NCBI GenBank assembly: GCA_014729945.1
Contig: WJJC01000093.1
Location: forward strand, 1-15,113
DNA length: 15,113 nt
Source: Candidatus Bathyarchaeota archaeon
GTDB taxonomy: Archaea; Thermoproteota; Bathyarchaeia; TCS64
Direction of reading: 5' to 3'
In this document: positions 14,424 through 15,113 of the stretch, in pieces
How positions within the stretch are numbered: the first letter of the stretch is position 1
Layout of the letters: every line of letters begins with the position of its first letter
Made by a program: the position numbers and the translations under genes
Notes under the pieces: model-generated
What the model was told of the DNA's origin: nothing
The model's database searches: none
What the model saw: the letters and a program-made list of their open reading frames with translations, nothing else

Positions 14424-14738
14424 TTATATCTCCAATTTTGTCCCTATTGCTAGTGAGACTGCTGCCTGTAGTTCTTCCATTCTCATTCCTGTTTCTTGGG
14501 CTAGGCCAGGTATTAATGCGAAGAGAGGAGTTATTTCGCCTCGTCGCATTATTTCGTCTCTGAATGGTCGTGTTGCGTTGGTGTATTGTTCGGGGATTAT
14601 GATTATCTTGTACTCGTTTGAGATTATGTTGTCTAGTGTGGCAACCACTGTCTCTTCGTCGTTTGCTTCGTACCCTCGTGCTCCGATCAGTTGGAAGCAT
14701 GTTACGAATGATGAGGGACCTATGACAGCTATGCTCAT
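14424..14738 (-). CDS. atpF: A-type ATP synthase subunit F
   Basis: A 104-residue central-stalk subunit of Rossmann-like fold. The start MSIAVIGPSSFVTCFQLIGARGYEA matches the family (a first strand, then 'iG..d.v.gF.laG'). The strand KIIIIPEQYTNATRP carries the conserved middle motif, and the last part LIPGLAQETGMRMEELQAAVSLAIGTKL ends in the helix that touches the A3B3 head. It is the first gene of this operon, with a TATA-like box about 28 bases upstream. Confidence 0.88.
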   Translation of the reverse strand: MSIAVIGPSSFVTCFQLIGARGYEANDEETVVATLDNIISNEYKIIIIPEQYTNATRPFRDEIMRRGEITPLFALIPGLAQETGMRMEELQAAVSLAIGTKLEI

Positions 14739-14760
14739 TTCACTTTGGGTTCAGTTGTGT

Positions 14761-14770
14761 TTATTTTAAA
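14761..14770 (-). promoter_or_regulatory. TATA box of the ATP synthase operon
   Basis: The minus-strand sequence CTTTTAAAATAA is centred about 28 bases before the subunit F ATG (14738). It is the most likely promoter of the whole F-H-E-A-B-D-C operon, with a transcript of very short or no leader. Confidence 0.5.
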
Positions 14771-14793
14771 AGGATTGCGAATAGGGTGTTTTT

Positions 14794-14805
14794 TAGTATA
14801 TACTA
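14794..14805. repeat. 12-base palindrome upstream of the ATPase promoter
   Basis: TAGTATATACTA is a perfect palindrome 24 bases upstream of the proposed TATA box of the ATP synthase operon. It may be a regulator site or a second TATA-like element giving a leader of about 35 bases. Confidence 0.3.
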
Positions 14806-14892
14806 TGGTTTTGGTGTCGGCTGGCGGGATCTTTGCGTGTTTTTTCTTGGTAGGAAAAATTAGGGGGAGGATATTTGGTTGTATATGGTTTT

Positions 14893-15113
14893 CTAGGTTA
14901 CCGTGTGGTCATATTCATCGTTTCGTGTAATGTACGGGATTATCTTCAGGGTCTGACTCTCAACCTGATAAACTCTGATTCCATCATAATCAATCTCGTT
15001 TGACTCAAGAAGCTCCTTAGTCTGTTCCTCGGTTCCCTTCGGTACATAGAGGAATAACTTCTTGTATTCACGCCCATAGGGGGCAACATCTGAGAGGGCT
15101 TTCCACCTAGCAA
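14893..15113 (-). CDS. Partial gene, C-terminal 72 codons, function unknown
   Basis: A minus-strand reading frame open from the window end to a TAG at 14893-14895; the start lies outside. The visible 72 residues begin ARWKALSDVAPYGREYKKLF and include LYVPKGTEEQTKELLESNEI, then DYDGIRVYQVESQTLKIIPY, and end in an acidic tail. This looks like a small alpha/beta fold (strand-helix-strand) and codon use is normal. I do not recognise a family; the strand-helix-strand order with 'kkLFLyVP...e...elLe...i.ydGIrvY' is like the regulatory or nuclease-type end domain of some larger proteins, which is a guess. The 154-base gap to subunit F holds the ATPase promoter and a T5 tract 34 bases after this stop. 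Confidence 0.6.
   Translation of the reverse strand, partial: ARWKALSDVAPYGREYKKLFLYVPKGTEEQTKELLESNEIDYDGIRVYQVESQTLKIIPYITRNDEYDHTVT

Noticed and set aside
14419..14700. N-terminal extension of the subunit H frame
   Set aside because: It overlaps subunit F in another frame, is very rich in Arg, Asn and Thr, and does not look like a coiled-coil stalk.
14745..14930. Plus-strand hydrophobic reading frame opposite the ATPase promoter
   Set aside because: It starts next to the subunit F start, covers the promoter and the end of the partial minus-strand gene, and has no promoter of its own.
1..15113. CRISPR array, tRNA, rRNA, insertion sequence or intein
   Set aside because: No regularly spaced repeats, cloverleaf, rRNA-like stretch, transposase or self-splicing block was seen on either strand.

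Overview
The window is archaeal. It carries most of an A-type (archaeal/vacuolar-type) ATP synthase operon, a MoaD/ThiS/SAMP-like ubiquitin-like protein next to a JAMM peptidase, and an archaeal HExxH metallopeptidase. Several genes have A/T-rich TATA-like boxes about 25-29 bases before the start codon and little or no Shine-Dalgarno sequence, as in leaderless archaeal transcripts. I cannot place the lineage from sequence alone. The subunit A P-loop variant and the rearranged ATPase order argue against a textbook methanogen locus. No rRNA, tRNA, CRISPR array, insertion sequence or intein was seen.

Left part (1-4800): single genes, mostly with their own promoters. These are a flavin-binding PNPOx-like protein and an AEC-family permease (minus), a P-loop kinase of the FlaR/adenylate-kinase-like type (plus), an SGNH/GDSL hydrolase (minus), a YtcJ-type amidohydrolase (plus) and a gamma-glutamylcyclotransferase-like protein (minus). 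Two convergent pairs overlap at their 3' ends by 9-15 bases.

Middle part (4825-8082): two divergent units meet at 6418-6499. To the left runs a three-gene operon: an ECF transporter S component, a membrane-anchored DUF4430-like ligand-binding protein and a winged-helix regulator. To the right run an HExxH metallopeptidase and a small ubiquitin-like protein ending in Gly-Gly. These two converge on an opposing pair, a small unknown protein and a complete JAMM metalloprotease. The ubiquitin-like and JAMM genes overlap tail to tail, so the Gly-Gly codons lie inside the JAMM gene. A perfect 8-3-8 inverted repeat lies between the divergent starts and is a candidate operator for the ECF operon, perhaps for its own third gene product. 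A 314-base A/T-rich intergenic region follows.

Right part (8083-14738, minus strand): a tight operon F-H-E-A-B-D-C for the ATP synthase, with gaps of 1-5 bases or ATGA overlaps, then a stand-alone pyruvate-kinase C-terminal-like domain protein. The membrane subunits I (a) and K (c) are not here. C sits at the end of the operon, unlike the classical H-I-K-E-C-F-A-B-D order. At the right edge a further minus-strand gene is cut by the window end; only its last 72 codons are visible.

The most promising candidate for an under-described system is the metallopeptidase / ubiquitin-like / JAMM / unknown cluster at 6499-7768. The ECF-S / DUF4430 / regulator operon with its palindromic operator candidate comes next.
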